Source of the DNA: Pseudomonas brassicacearum
GTDB taxonomy: Bacteria > Pseudomonadota > Gammaproteobacteria > Pseudomonadales > Pseudomonadaceae
DNA: 64,000 nucleotides
Direction: 5' to 3'
Assembly: GCF_000585995.1 (NCBI RefSeq)
Contig: NZ_CP007410.1
Location: 4,615,430-4,679,429 of the forward strand
In this document: positions 18,965-27,980 of the stretch, one piece after another
Numbering within the stretch: the first letter of the stretch is position 1
How the letters are laid out: every line of letters starts with the position of its first letter
The notes under the pieces: generated by a model
The model's database searches: none
Told to the model about the DNA's origin: nothing
Seen by the model: the letters and a program-made list of their open reading frames with translations, nothing else
Position numbers and translations under genes: made by a program

Positions 18965-19789
18965 TCATGGCTGGAGCAACCCCTCGACTGCGGGCCGCAA
19001 GAGCTCCCTGGGGGGGACGCGCAAGCCAAATTCAGTTTCCAGCAGGTCAATCAATTCGTCTGCGTCGTCGATTGTTCGTCGCTCGCTCTCCTGCCCTATC
19101 CGGTGGACGGCATAGCTGTTGCCGTTAAGGGTCTTGCGCAGCCCGTCGCCGGTACGGGCCACCATCAACCGGCCCATGAAGGGCGATTCAGGATGGTTGC
19201 AGACGTACCAATTGCCGATGGTGTAGTCGATGTCCTGCTGACGCTGCAGATCGAACAGGTACATGGGCCGCCACTCACCGGCGACGTTGGCGCGCAACAG
19301 GTAGCCGTCGCCGTTGACCTCGATGCGGTACGGTTCGTGGGGGGTGAACTGGGTGTCTCGGCTGTCCAGCAACAGCGGCGCAGTGGGCACCATGCCGCCG
19401 AAGCCCACATCCGTGATGTAGCGCACACCATCGAACATCACCAGGCTGAGGCGGTGCGTCCGAGCAGTCCAGGCGCCCTCGGGGGCATTCATCACCACCC
19501 GTCCGGTGATGCCTCGGGCTTCGAAGCCCAGTTCCTGCAACAGCGCCAGGAACAGTTGATTGAGTTCATAGCAATAGCCGCCGCGCCCTTGTTCGAAGAC
19601 CTTTCGCTCTACCGATTCGAGGTCAATGGGAACGGGCTGACGCAGCAGCGTCGAAAGGGTTTCAAAGGGAAACTCGGCTGTGTGGCGCCATTGAAGTTGA
19701 CGCAGGGTCTCAAGGGTCGGTGGTGGCGGCGTATCGAAGCCCAGCCGTTGCAGATAACGACCCATATCGCTCAGTCGGGGTTGGCTCAT
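18965..19789 (-). CDS. nat: Arylamine N-acetyltransferase
   Basis: The NAT enzyme transfers acetyl from acetyl-CoA to arylamines and hydrazines. The 274-residue protein has the full catalytic triad: Cys73 in GRGGYCYELN, His112 in TARTHRLSL, and Asp127 in YITDVGFGG. The length is normal for the bacterial family. The start at 19789 has AAGGA upstream and yields the usual N-terminus, although the frame is open 49 codons further. It lies 113 bases after the exonuclease III gene on the same strand. Confidence 0.92.
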   Translation of the reverse strand: MSQPRLSDMGRYLQRLGFDTPPPPTLETLRQLQWRHTAEFPFETLSTLLRQPVPIDLESVERKVFEQGRGGYCYELNQLFLALLQELGFEARGITGRVVMNAPEGAWTARTHRLSLVMFDGVRYITDVGFGGMVPTAPLLLDSRDTQFTPHEPYRIEVNGDGYLLRANVAGEWRPMYLFDLQRQQDIDYTIGNWYVCNHPESPFMGRLMVARTGDGLRKTLNGNSYAVHRIGQESERRTIDDADELIDLLETEFGLRVPPRELLRPAVEGLLQP

Positions 19790-19902
19790 GCGGGTATCCT
19801 TTCCTGGTCCAATGCAGGGCTTACAGAAAGCTCGCTGCTGTTGGGCGCCAGGTATAAGGCATTCCTTTTCCAGAGACAATAAGCGACCGGGCGCTGCCTC
19901 CC

Positions 19903-20697
19903 TCAACGGCGCTTTCGCGACGCCAAGCGGATCCACGTGGGGGCATGGTCGCTGGGGTGCGCCTGGTTCCTGACCCAGGCGTCCACGCCGGCCTCACTCA
20001 AGTAGGGGCTTGCCACGGGGTTGAGCAGCAGGTGATCGATGCGCAGCCCGGAATTCTTTTGCCAGTGCTGACGGAAATAATCCCAGAAGGTGTAGATCCG
20101 CTCTTCTGGATACAGATGGCGCAACGAGTCCGTCCAGCCCTGGTCGAGCAGCCGCTGATAACATTCGCGGCTTTCGGGCTGTAGCAACGCATCCTTGAGC
20201 CAGGACCGTGGGTTGTAGATGTCCATGTCGGTGGGCACCACGTTGAAGTCACCGGCCAGCACCACAGGATGATCGCTGGCCTGCAACCCTTGTGCGTAGG
20301 CGATGAGCCGTTCGAACCACGCCAGTTTATAGTCGAACTTGGGGCCAGGCTGCGGATTGCCATTGGGCAGGTAGAGGCAGCCCACCAGAACGCCATGCAC
20401 CGCCGCCTCCAAGTAGCGACTGTGGCTGTCCTCATCACCACCGGGCAGGCCACGGCGACTCTCCAGCGGCTGCGCATCACGGGCGAGAATGGCAACGCCG
20501 TTCCAGGACGTCTGCCCGTGCCAGATCGCCCCATACCCCACCGACTCCAGCTCCGCCGCCGGGAAGTCCTTGTCCGCAGCCTTGAGCTCCTGCAAGCAGA
20601 CGATGTCGGGGGTCTCTCGCTCCAGCCACTCCAGCAGGTTGGGCAACCGCGCCCGGATGCCGTTGATATTGAAGGTCGCGATCCGCAGGTTTTTCAT
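19903..20697 (-). CDS. xthA: Exodeoxyribonuclease III
   Basis: The major AP endonuclease and 3'-5' exonuclease of base-excision repair. The 264-residue product carries the EEP-fold residues: Glu37 in CLQELKA, Asp150 and Asn152 in AGDFNVVP, Asp221 in RIDHLLL, and Asp250-His251 in SDHAPTW. Length is close to E. coli XthA. It begins MKNLRIATFNINGIR. It lies 70 bases after the GGDEF-EAL gene on the same strand. Confidence 0.95.
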   Translation of the reverse strand: MKNLRIATFNINGIRARLPNLLEWLERETPDIVCLQELKAADKDFPAAELESVGYGAIWHGQTSWNGVAILARDAQPLESRRGLPGGDEDSHSRYLEAAVHGVLVGCLYLPNGNPQPGPKFDYKLAWFERLIAYAQGLQASDHPVVLAGDFNVVPTDMDIYNPRSWLKDALLQPESRECYQRLLDQGWTDSLRHLYPEERIYTFWDYFRQHWQKNSGLRIDHLLLNPVASPYLSEAGVDAWVRNQAHPSDHAPTWIRLASRKRR

Positions 20698-20767
20698 GAA
20701 GACAACACTCGAGATACCAAGACATTAGCTGTGACCGACGACAGGTGGCGGTGGTTGCAACGAGTGC

Positions 20768-23344
20768 TCAGGAACCGGTTTTCGATAAGGGCCGACCGCT
20801 CTCCAGCAAATGCGCGAACGCCGCTTTGTCGATCGGTCGGCTGAGGAAATAGCCCTGTACTTCGTGGCATTGGTCCGTGCCCAGCGAGCCGAGCTGGGCC
20901 AGGGTTTCCACGCCCTCCGCGGTGACAGTCAACCCCATGGCCTTGCCCAGGTTGATGATCGCCTGCACCACGGCGCGGTCATTGCTGCTGTTACTCATGG
21001 ACGCAATGAAACGCTTGTCGATCTTGATACCGTCGAATGGGTAGGTGCGCAGATAGCCCAAGGACGAATAGCCGGTACCGAAATCGTCCATGTTCAAACG
21101 CACGCCCAATTCCTTCAAGGCATTCATGACCTGAAGGGCGCCGTCCACATCGTTGAGCATTACGTTTTCGGTGATCTCGAGTTCCAGGCGACTGGCCGGA
21201 AAATGGGTTTCAATCAATACTTGGCGCACATCCTCTACCACATCGCTGCGCTCGAACTGCGCCGGTGACAGGTTGACCGAAACCATCAGCTCACCCGGCC
21301 AGGTCAGTGCGGTTTCGCAGGCCTCGCGCAATACCCAACGCGACAGCGGGACAATCAGGTCGGTTTGCTCCGCCAACGGAATAAAGGCGTCGGGGCCCAA
21401 CAAGCCTTGGGTCGGATGCTGCCAGCGAACCAATGCCTCGACGGCGACGATCTCCCGACCATCGACCTTGTAGCGCGGTTGGAAATGCAGGACGAACTCG
21501 TTTTTCTTCACGGCCTGGCGCAGGTCGCTTTCCAGCTGGCGACGATGCTGGATCTGATCGTTCATCTGCGAAGCGAAATAGCACCAGGTTTTCTTGCCCT
21601 CGGACTTGGCCTGGTACAAGGCAATGTCGGCGCAGCGGATCAGTTCGCCGGGGACATAACCCTGGCGGCGGCTCACGGCGATGCCAATGCTGGCGCCAAT
21701 GTGCAGTGAATGGCTTTCGTAAAGGATCGGTTGCTGCAGGCTGTCGATCAGCCGCCCACAAAAGCGGTCGATCTCAGTGGTGTTCTCCATCCCGTTGAGC
21801 ACCACCACGAACTCATCCCCGCCCAGGCGCGCCACCAGGTCCTGCTCGCGGGTGCTATCGCGCAGGCGCTGGGCCACTTCCAACAACACCGCGTCACCGG
21901 CCGGATGACCGAGGGAATCGTTGATCGGCTTGAAGTTATCCAGATCCACCATCAACAGTGTCAAGGGTGCGGAATGCTCCTTGGCCACCAATGCATCATC
22001 CAGGTGCCGCGCCAGTTTGTTGCGGTTCGGCAGGCCGGTCAGCGCATCGTGCAGCGACAGATGTTGAACCTGGGCATGTGCGGCCACTTCGTCGGTGATG
22101 TCACTGGCAGTGCCGCGATACCCCACGACCTCGGCCTTGTTACAGATCGGCCGCGCCGACACCCGACAGAAGCGCAATTGCCCGGAATAGTCGCGGTAGG
22201 AACAACGCAAGTTGCTGGCGCTCTGTTCTTCCGTCAACTTGCCCAACCACAAGCCAATCGGCGTGGTGTCGCAATACAACAGTTGCTCGATGTCCTGTCC
22301 CAGCCATTGCTGATCGGAAAACCCGGTAACCGTACTGAAGCGCCCTGACAAATAGGTGATGTGTTGCTGGCCGTCGATTTCCCAGATCCAGTCGGAGGCT
22401 GCTTCGGCCACGGCCCGGAAGCGCTCCTCGCTGGCTTCAAGGGCCTGGGTCGAGGTTTCCAGGCTGTCATAACTGGCGTCCACATGACGTGCCGTGCGAA
22501 GGGCGTATCGAAAAAAGTAAGCGGTCAACAGGGCCAAGATCAGCAGTGCGCCACCCAGGGGCGGCACCAGGGACCAGAGCAATTGCTGGCCCGGCCGCTC
22601 CAGCCGGGACACCAGGCTGTAGCCAGTGCTGTCCAGGGGTACGGCGGGCTGGCCGGATTGCAGCTCGGTGTCTTTCTGGAGCGTCAAATCGGTCAAGCCG
22701 TAGCTCTTGCCCAGTTTGCGCAGTTTGACGGGCGTCAGCCGGTCGACGAACAACAACACCGATGTGCCGTTGGCATCGACCTGAGGGCGTCCGTCATTGG
22801 GCAGGATAATCGAGGCGGTCACGACGGCCGGCCAGCCTTCGAACAGGGTGTAGCGCACCGCCGAGACGGTCAGGTCGGGCTGCCTGCGCAACTGATCCAC
22901 CAGATCCGTCAAAGGCAGGTCCATATAAGTGGCTGCATCCGCCTGGACATTCTGCCCCCGCACCACGGCGTACTTGGTGCGCTCGCGATCAATGACAAAC
23001 ACGCCTTCGTATTCGTCGTTGGTAAACAGGGTCTTGCCCATGTTCTGTTCGGCATAGGCCCATTGCACATCGACTTCACCGTTGAGGTGATCGTAGGCCG
23101 TCGTCCAATAGGTATAACTGGTGATGTAGTTTTTCGAGGCCGTAATACGATTCTCGAGGGCACGCTCGGTATAGAAGTGAGTCTTGCGCACATCCTCCGT
23201 GTCCAGCTTATCGGCGATGTTGAACAGCGCGGCCACGGCCACCAGAACACCCAGGACAAACAGCCCCGCGACGGCCACCACCAGGCGACGGGTAATGGGG
23301 GTGTGACGCGTGGTAGTTGAGGGAGTATCGGCAGTGAAATCCAT
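20768..23344 (-). CDS. Membrane GGDEF-EAL protein with CHASE4-like and PAS domains
   Basis: An 858-residue c-di-GMP enzyme. In order: TM1 (about 20-42), a periplasmic CHASE4-like sensor (about 45-255), TM2 (about 258-278), PAS (about 305-420), GGDEF (about 425-590) and EAL (about 600-850). The cyclase motif GGDEF (508-512) and the I-site RxxD (499-502) are intact. The EAL triplet (636-638), the Glu of ENVML, DDFGTGYSS and EGVET are intact too, so both activities look possible. The next upstream gene is a diguanylate cyclase. Confidence 0.92.
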   Translation of the reverse strand: MDFTADTPSTTTRHTPITRRLVVAVAGLFVLGVLVAVAALFNIADKLDTEDVRKTHFYTERALENRITASKNYITSYTYWTTAYDHLNGEVDVQWAYAEQNMGKTLFTNDEYEGVFVIDRERTKYAVVRGQNVQADAATYMDLPLTDLVDQLRRQPDLTVSAVRYTLFEGWPAVVTASIILPNDGRPQVDANGTSVLLFVDRLTPVKLRKLGKSYGLTDLTLQKDTELQSGQPAVPLDSTGYSLVSRLERPGQQLLWSLVPPLGGALLILALLTAYFFRYALRTARHVDASYDSLETSTQALEASEERFRAVAEAASDWIWEIDGQQHITYLSGRFSTVTGFSDQQWLGQDIEQLLYCDTTPIGLWLGKLTEEQSASNLRCSYRDYSGQLRFCRVSARPICNKAEVVGYRGTASDITDEVAAHAQVQHLSLHDALTGLPNRNKLARHLDDALVAKEHSAPLTLLMVDLDNFKPINDSLGHPAGDAVLLEVAQRLRDSTREQDLVARLGGDEFVVVLNGMENTTEIDRFCGRLIDSLQQPILYESHSLHIGASIGIAVSRRQGYVPGELIRCADIALYQAKSEGKKTWCYFASQMNDQIQHRRQLESDLRQAVKKNEFVLHFQPRYKVDGREIVAVEALVRWQHPTQGLLGPDAFIPLAEQTDLIVPLSRWVLREACETALTWPGELMVSVNLSPAQFERSDVVEDVRQVLIETHFPASRLELEITENVMLNDVDGALQVMNALKELGVRLNMDDFGTGYSSLGYLRTYPFDGIKIDKRFIASMSNSSNDRAVVQAIINLGKAMGLTVTAEGVETLAQLGSLGTDQCHEVQGYFLSRPIDKAAFAHLLESGRPLSKTGS

Positions 23345-23457
23345 TGACCTGCTCCTGTCCTGGCTACGCCGGCTTCGAGGAGTAGAACCGCCTCCATTTC
23401 GCCAGCGAAGTGTCTGAGCAATGGACCGTTGTCAGGGGCTGATGATTCCAACCAATC

Positions 23458-25050
23458 TCAACGATCCGAGCGCTCCAGCGCGTCGAGTCCGCTTTCGGTC
23501 GACAACGCCGCCACACGGTTGCGGCCGCCATGCTTGGCCTGATAAAGCGCCGCATCGGCCCGCTGGATGAAGACTTCGATGTTGTCCAGGCTGCTGGGCA
23601 CAAAGGAGTAGCAACCCAGGCTCACCGTCAGGTAACCAGTCGGAGATCCTGCATGGGTGATGTGTTTGTCGATAACCCGGTGACGGATCTGTTCGGCCAA
23701 CGCCATGGCCCCGTTCAGGTTGGTATCCGGCAACAGCACCGCGAACTCTTCACCGCCGTAACGCACCGCAAGGTCAGCCTTGCGGTGACTGCATTCCTTG
23801 AGTACCTGCGCCACTTCCGCCAGGCAATGATCCCCCGCCACGTGCCCGTAGGTGTCGTTGTAGCGCTTGAAAAAATCGATATCGACCATGATCAGGCCCA
23901 AGGGGCTGCGCTGGCGGGCGCCTCGACCGAACTCGATGTCCAGGGCCCGTTCGAACAATCGCCGGTTCGCCAGCCCGGTCAGGCTGTCATGGGTGGCAAT
24001 CAGCTCCAGCGCTTCCTGGGCTTTGCGCAGGTCCGCTTCGATCCGCTCGCTGTTACGCACCTGACGCACGAATACCCAGCCGAACAGGCAAATGCCCAGG
24101 ACCACCAAGGCCACAATGAGACTGGATTGGAAAGCCCGCTCATACCAGCCCGCCAGGATCGACTCTTCGGACATCGCGGCCGTGACCACCAGCGGATAGG
24201 CCTGCAAATGTTGATGGCCATAGAGCCTGACGACGCCGTCGACGGCGGAACGGATGATGGCATTATCGGACGTCCCGGTTACCGAGTCATGCTTGAAAAT
24301 ATGCTCTTCGGCCAGAGGACGGCCGATCCGCGCCTCGTCGAAAGGCCGACGGGCCAACAATGTCCCGTCGGACAACGCCAGGGCCATCTCGCCTTTTTCG
24401 TCGAGACTGAAGCTTTTAAAGAACTGATCGAAGTACGACATTTTGATGCCGGCCAGCAGCACGCCCTGGAAGTTGCCGTCCTGATCATTCAAGCGCCGGG
24501 AAACCGGGATGATCCATTCGCCATTTTGCCGACTGAGGATCGCCGGACCGATATGTGCGATCAGGGAGGCGTTCTGCTGGTGGAACTTAAAATACTCCCG
24601 ATCCGCTACCCCTGCCCCCCTGTGCAGGTCTTCAAAGGAGGTAACGACCCAATGACCGTGCTTGTCGAACAGGAACAGGCCATGCAACTGCTCCAGGGAC
24701 TGCACGCGCCGGGCAAAAGTACTCTGCAAGCGTGATTGCAGCTCGGGGCCGAAACCGTCAATTTGGATCCAATCTGCCAAACTGGCCAGTACCAGATCAG
24801 TCTGTAGGAAAGTATCCTGAGCCTGCTGGGACATGGCGCGGGTCAAGTTGGTCGAGGCGACACGAGCCAACTCCAAGTCGTGACGACGGGACTGCTCCAG
24901 TTGCAGGTAAAGCAAACCACAGAGGCACAGGCACACCGCCGCAATAAACGTTACCGCCGCTTTGAGCAGGGGCAGGCGTTTCAGGGCACCGCCATGGGCA
25001 TGGAACGGATCGAAAATGGGGTTAGGCAAGCGAATTCCTGAAGAGGGCAA
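23458..25050 (-). CDS. Diguanylate cyclase with periplasmic dCache sensor
   Basis: A 530-residue c-di-GMP synthase. TM1 lies at about 31-50, a periplasmic Cache-type sensor at about 52-305 (with REYFKFHQQ and QNGEWIIPVSRRL typical of dCache), TM2 at about 309-329, and a C-terminal GGDEF domain from about 350. The active site reads GGEEF (432-436), preceded by the inhibitory RxxD site (423-426). It should sense a small extracellular ligand. It lies 113 bases before the GGDEF-EAL gene and is divergent from chrA across 278 bases where I see no gene. Confidence 0.92.
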   Translation of the reverse strand: MPSSGIRLPNPIFDPFHAHGGALKRLPLLKAAVTFIAAVCLCLCGLLYLQLEQSRRHDLELARVASTNLTRAMSQQAQDTFLQTDLVLASLADWIQIDGFGPELQSRLQSTFARRVQSLEQLHGLFLFDKHGHWVVTSFEDLHRGAGVADREYFKFHQQNASLIAHIGPAILSRQNGEWIIPVSRRLNDQDGNFQGVLLAGIKMSYFDQFFKSFSLDEKGEMALALSDGTLLARRPFDEARIGRPLAEEHIFKHDSVTGTSDNAIIRSAVDGVVRLYGHQHLQAYPLVVTAAMSEESILAGWYERAFQSSLIVALVVLGICLFGWVFVRQVRNSERIEADLRKAQEALELIATHDSLTGLANRRLFERALDIEFGRGARQRSPLGLIMVDIDFFKRYNDTYGHVAGDHCLAEVAQVLKECSHRKADLAVRYGGEEFAVLLPDTNLNGAMALAEQIRHRVIDKHITHAGSPTGYLTVSLGCYSFVPSSLDNIEVFIQRADAALYQAKHGGRNRVAALSTESGLDALERSDR

Positions 25051-25328
25051 AGCATGAGCAAATCGCTCAAAGCCCCTTATATCCGTGAGCTTATCCTACC
25101 GCTTGTGGGGCGGCAATTTGCCTGTATTGTGCAGCCGATGGGCGGCTGGAGTGGATCCAAAAACCAGCGATCACCCCCCGCAGAAATAACGCTGCCTCAC
25201 CACGCTGGCGACACCCGATTTCCCCCGCCCCGGCACTGCGTCTTGCCCCTTTTGCCGCCCGGGGGCTATCTAAATTGCGTAACGCCCCATAACGTAGACC
25301 GCCCCTGACTGTTAAGCACCCGCCAACC

Positions 25329-26687
25329 ATGAGCCAACCCACCCGAACCGTCGACGAACACCCCCTCGCCCGGCCCTCGGTCGTCAGCCTGCGTGAAGCC
25401 TTTTGGTTCTGGCTCAAACTGGGCTTTATCAGCTTCGGCGGCCCGGCGGGACAGATCTCGATCATGCATCAGGAGCTGGTGGAGCGCCGCCGCTGGATTT
25501 CCGAGCGACGCTTCCTGCATGCGCTCAATTACTGCATGTTGTTGCCCGGGCCCGAGGCCCAGCAGCTAGCGACCTACCTGGGCTGGTTGATGCACCGCAG
25601 CTGGGGCGGGGTCATTGCCGGGACGCTGTTCGTGCTGCCTTCGCTGTTCATTCTCATCACGCTGTCCTGGCTGTACGTCGCCTTCGGCGAAGTGCCGGTG
25701 GTGGCGGGAATTTTCTACGGCATCAAGCCGGCCGTGACAGCGATCGTGGTACATGCCGCCCACCGGATCGGCTCCCGCGCGCTCAAGAACAATTGGCTGT
25801 GGGCCATCGCCGCCGCGTCGTTCACCGCGATATTTGCCTTCAACGTGCCCTTCCCCCTGATCGTGCTGGGTGCGGCTGTCATCGGTTACCTGGGCGGTCG
25901 CTGGGTACCGGAAAAATTCAGCCCGGGCAGTCACGACGCCCAGCACCGGTCCTTCGGCCCGGCACTGATCGACGATGACACCCCGACCCCAGACCATGCC
26001 CGATTCAGCACGTCGCGGCTCGCCCAACTGGCGCTCATCGGTGCCGTGTTGTGGACATTGCCAATGGGGGTGCTGACGGCGGTGTTCGGCTGGGAAGGCA
26101 CACTGACGCAAATGGCCTGGTTCTTCACCAAGGCCGCACTGCTGACCTTTGGTGGCGCCTACGCGGTGTTGCCCTACGTGTATCAGGGCGCCGTGGGACA
26201 CTTCGGCTGGCTGACGCCGACGCAAATGATCGACGGCCTGGCCTTGGGTGAAACCACGCCCGGGCCGTTGATCATGGTGGTGGCGTTCGTCGGTTTCGTC
26301 GGCGGCTACGTGATGCAGGTATTCGGCCCCGAACAGGCCTTTCTCGCCGGCGCCGTAGCGGCCACGCTGGTGACCTGGTTTACGTTCCTGCCTTCGTTCC
26401 TGTTCATCCTGGCCGGCGGCCCGCTGGTGGAGTCGACCCACAACGCGCTGAAATTCACCGCACCGCTGACCGCGATTACCGCCGCGGTGGTCGGGGTGAT
26501 ACTCAACCTGGCGTGCTTCTTCGGTTACCACGTGCTCTGGCCCAACGGTTTTGCAGGCGCGCTGGACTGGCCCTCGGCAATCATCGCGATCACCGCAGCC
26601 ATCGCACTGTTTCGCTACAAACGCGGAGTGATCCAGGTCTTGCTGGCCTGCGGGCTGGCCGGGCTGGCGGTGCACCTGCTGCGCTAG
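25329..26687 (+). CDS. chrA: Chromate transporter ChrA
   Basis: A 452-residue CHR-family inner-membrane protein that exports chromate. The long form has two homologous halves: the first starts at FWFWLKLGFISFGGPAGQ, the second at WFFTKAALLTFGGAYAVLPY. Each has its FGG motif, and GLALGETTPGPLIM is the second-half signature. The stop codon overlaps the stop of the convergent acetyltransferase gene inside CTAG. Confidence 0.95.
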   Translation: MSQPTRTVDEHPLARPSVVSLREAFWFWLKLGFISFGGPAGQISIMHQELVERRRWISERRFLHALNYCMLLPGPEAQQLATYLGWLMHRSWGGVIAGTLFVLPSLFILITLSWLYVAFGEVPVVAGIFYGIKPAVTAIVVHAAHRIGSRALKNNWLWAIAAASFTAIFAFNVPFPLIVLGAAVIGYLGGRWVPEKFSPGSHDAQHRSFGPALIDDDTPTPDHARFSTSRLAQLALIGAVLWTLPMGVLTAVFGWEGTLTQMAWFFTKAALLTFGGAYAVLPYVYQGAVGHFGWLTPTQMIDGLALGETTPGPLIMVVAFVGFVGGYVMQVFGPEQAFLAGAVAATLVTWFTFLPSFLFILAGGPLVESTHNALKFTAPLTAITAAVVGVILNLACFFGYHVLWPNGFAGALDWPSAIIAITAAIALFRYKRGVIQVLLACGLAGLAVHLLR

Positions 26688-27115
26688 GCGAGGCCCTTGC
26701 TCAGATACGTCGCCGAAGCCGGGCACAACGTCTTGAATTGGGCCGTTGCGCTGATCGACGCAGGCGCCAGCGAACGATCTCGTGCCTGATAGCCGTGGGC
26801 AGTAAAGAACGCGACGGCGCTGTCGGTGAGCAAATGGAGCCGCACGACCCCTTCGCTTTTCGCAAACGCCTCGAGTGCGCCCAACACCGCCGCGCCAGTG
26901 CCTCGCCCCCGCTGGCCCTCGAGGACCACCAGCGAGCGCAGCAACCGGTCGGCACCCCTGCCCTCGATTCCACCAAACGCCACGTCGATGCCGTGTTGGT
27001 TGAAGCTGAAAAACCGTCGGCCGGAAAGCGTCAGGTCGTCCACGGGTAGACCGGCCAGGGTCAGCGCGTGGCGCAGCGATTCCAGATATTCGTTGCTCAG
27101 TTCGATCATGCGCAT
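26684..27115 (-). CDS. GNAT acetyltransferase, ArsN2-type
   Basis: A 143-residue GNAT enzyme. The acetyl-CoA loop is QRGRGTG (about 76-82). The C-terminal segment TAQFKTLCPASATYL matches the end typical of ArsN2 proteins found in arsenic-resistance loci. Known members acetylate organoarsenicals or related toxic amines; the substrate here is inferred. No ars operon is visible; the neighbour is the chromate transporter. A second ATG two codons downstream is an equally possible start. Confidence 0.75.
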   Translation of the reverse strand: MRMIELSNEYLESLRHALTLAGLPVDDLTLSGRRFFSFNQHGIDVAFGGIEGRGADRLLRSLVVLEGQRGRGTGAAVLGALEAFAKSEGVVRLHLLTDSAVAFFTAHGYQARDRSLAPASISATAQFKTLCPASATYLSKGLA

Positions 27116-27174
27116 AGTCGCTCTGTCCTGTGCCCTAGCCTAATCATCGGGACGATCCCAAATTTGGTAACAAC

Positions 27175-27185
27175 TCACCGGGTGA
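27175..27185. promoter_or_regulatory. Putative autoregulatory operator of higBA
   Basis: The palindrome TCACC-G-GGTGA lies 24 bases before the toxin start. It is flanked by TTGGT on the left and ACCAA on the right. Such palindromes upstream of toxin-first TA operons are the usual binding sites of the HigA antitoxin; here this is inferred. Confidence 0.5.
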
Positions 27186-27209
27186 ACCAAGGAGTGAAGT
27201 CCAATAGCA

Positions 27210-27557
27210 TTGCCGACTGGTAAGCCAGTGGCGTACATTAGCGATGATTTTATTGAGACTCCAATTTTTACCCGTCGGGCTAAAGAATTGATGAATGACG
27301 ACGACTTTTCAGCCCTGCAGAACATATTGGTCCGCAACCCTTCGGCTGGCGATGTAATGGAAGCCACCAGTGGGATTCGAAAGATCCGTATCGCGGCAAA
27401 GGGCCACGGCAAACGGGGCGGGGCCAGGGTCATTTATTACCACTTTGTGTCTGCTTCGCAGATCGCATTATTGATGATATATCCAAAAAACGAACAGCAA
27501 GACTTGACCGTTGATCAACGCAAAGCATTGAAAATGATCATCGAGCACTGGAGATAA
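27210..27557 (+). CDS. higB: HigB/RelE-family toxin
   Basis: A protein of about 115 residues of the RelE/HigB2 superfamily, ribosome-dependent mRNA interferases. Diagnostic segments are SGIRKIRIAAKGHGKRGGARVIYY and IALLMIYPKNEQQDLT. It is followed after 2 bases by an HTH antitoxin gene, the toxin-first HigBA order. The start is uncertain: TTG at 27210 and GTG at 27228 are possible. The Shine-Dalgarno AAGGAG (27189-27194) is 15 bases from the TTG, rather far. Confidence 0.87.
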   Translation: MPTGKPVAYISDDFIETPIFTRRAKELMNDDDFSALQNILVRNPSAGDVMEATSGIRKIRIAAKGHGKRGGARVIYYHFVSASQIALLMIYPKNEQQDLTVDQRKALKMIIEHWR

Positions 27558-27559
27558 CC

Positions 27560-27847
27560 ATGAGCAGATTTTTCGATGAGTTGATGGAAAGCGTGCAGCA
27601 GATGGACGAAATTATCCGAGGCGAGCGTCAGCCTTCCCGAGAGTTCATCGTCGATGCGTTACAAGTGAAGGAAATACGCAAGGCTACCGGCCTGACTCAA
27701 GCCAAGTTTGCAGCATTGATCGACGTCCAACTGGGCACGCTTCGCAACTGGGAACAAGGACGACGTGAGCCAACAGGCCCCGCGAAAGCCCTCTTGCGGG
27801 CAATTCATAATGATCCTGAACATGTGATCAACGCCTTGGCGGTTTGA
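27560..27847 (+). CDS. higA: HigA-type antitoxin, XRE helix-turn-helix
   Basis: A 95-residue antitoxin with a Cro/C1-type HTH at about 38-75 (TGLTQAKFAALIDVQLGTLRNWEQGRREP). The N-terminal half is probably the toxin-binding part. It begins 2 bases after the toxin stop, with GGAG for translation. The product should neutralise the toxin and repress the operon. The Trp-Glu-Gln-Gly motif is typical of the NadS/HigA2 group. Confidence 0.87.
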   Translation: MSRFFDELMESVQQMDEIIRGERQPSREFIVDALQVKEIRKATGLTQAKFAALIDVQLGTLRNWEQGRREPTGPAKALLRAIHNDPEHVINALAV

Positions 27848-27871
27848 AACCAAGTCAATATGAAGAGAACG

Positions 27872-27902
27872 CGTGGAAAGGGAGCTTGCTATCGCTCCCA
27901 CC
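27872..27902. repeat. Degenerate REP half-site
   Basis: AAGGGAGCTTGCTATCGCTC resembles one arm of the class B REP with substitutions. There is no partner arm. It lies just after higA and is probably an old remnant. Confidence 0.4.
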
Positions 27903-27980
27903 ATCGCCCCATGACCCAGCGCAAATAAACCCAACACCCCATCAGCTAAGCTCAACCTATCATCACGACAGGGAATCGAC

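Noticed and set aside
25051..25328. A gene or riboswitch in the chrA-cyclase gap
   Set aside because: Only short shadow frames; no hairpin or conserved motif that I recognise.
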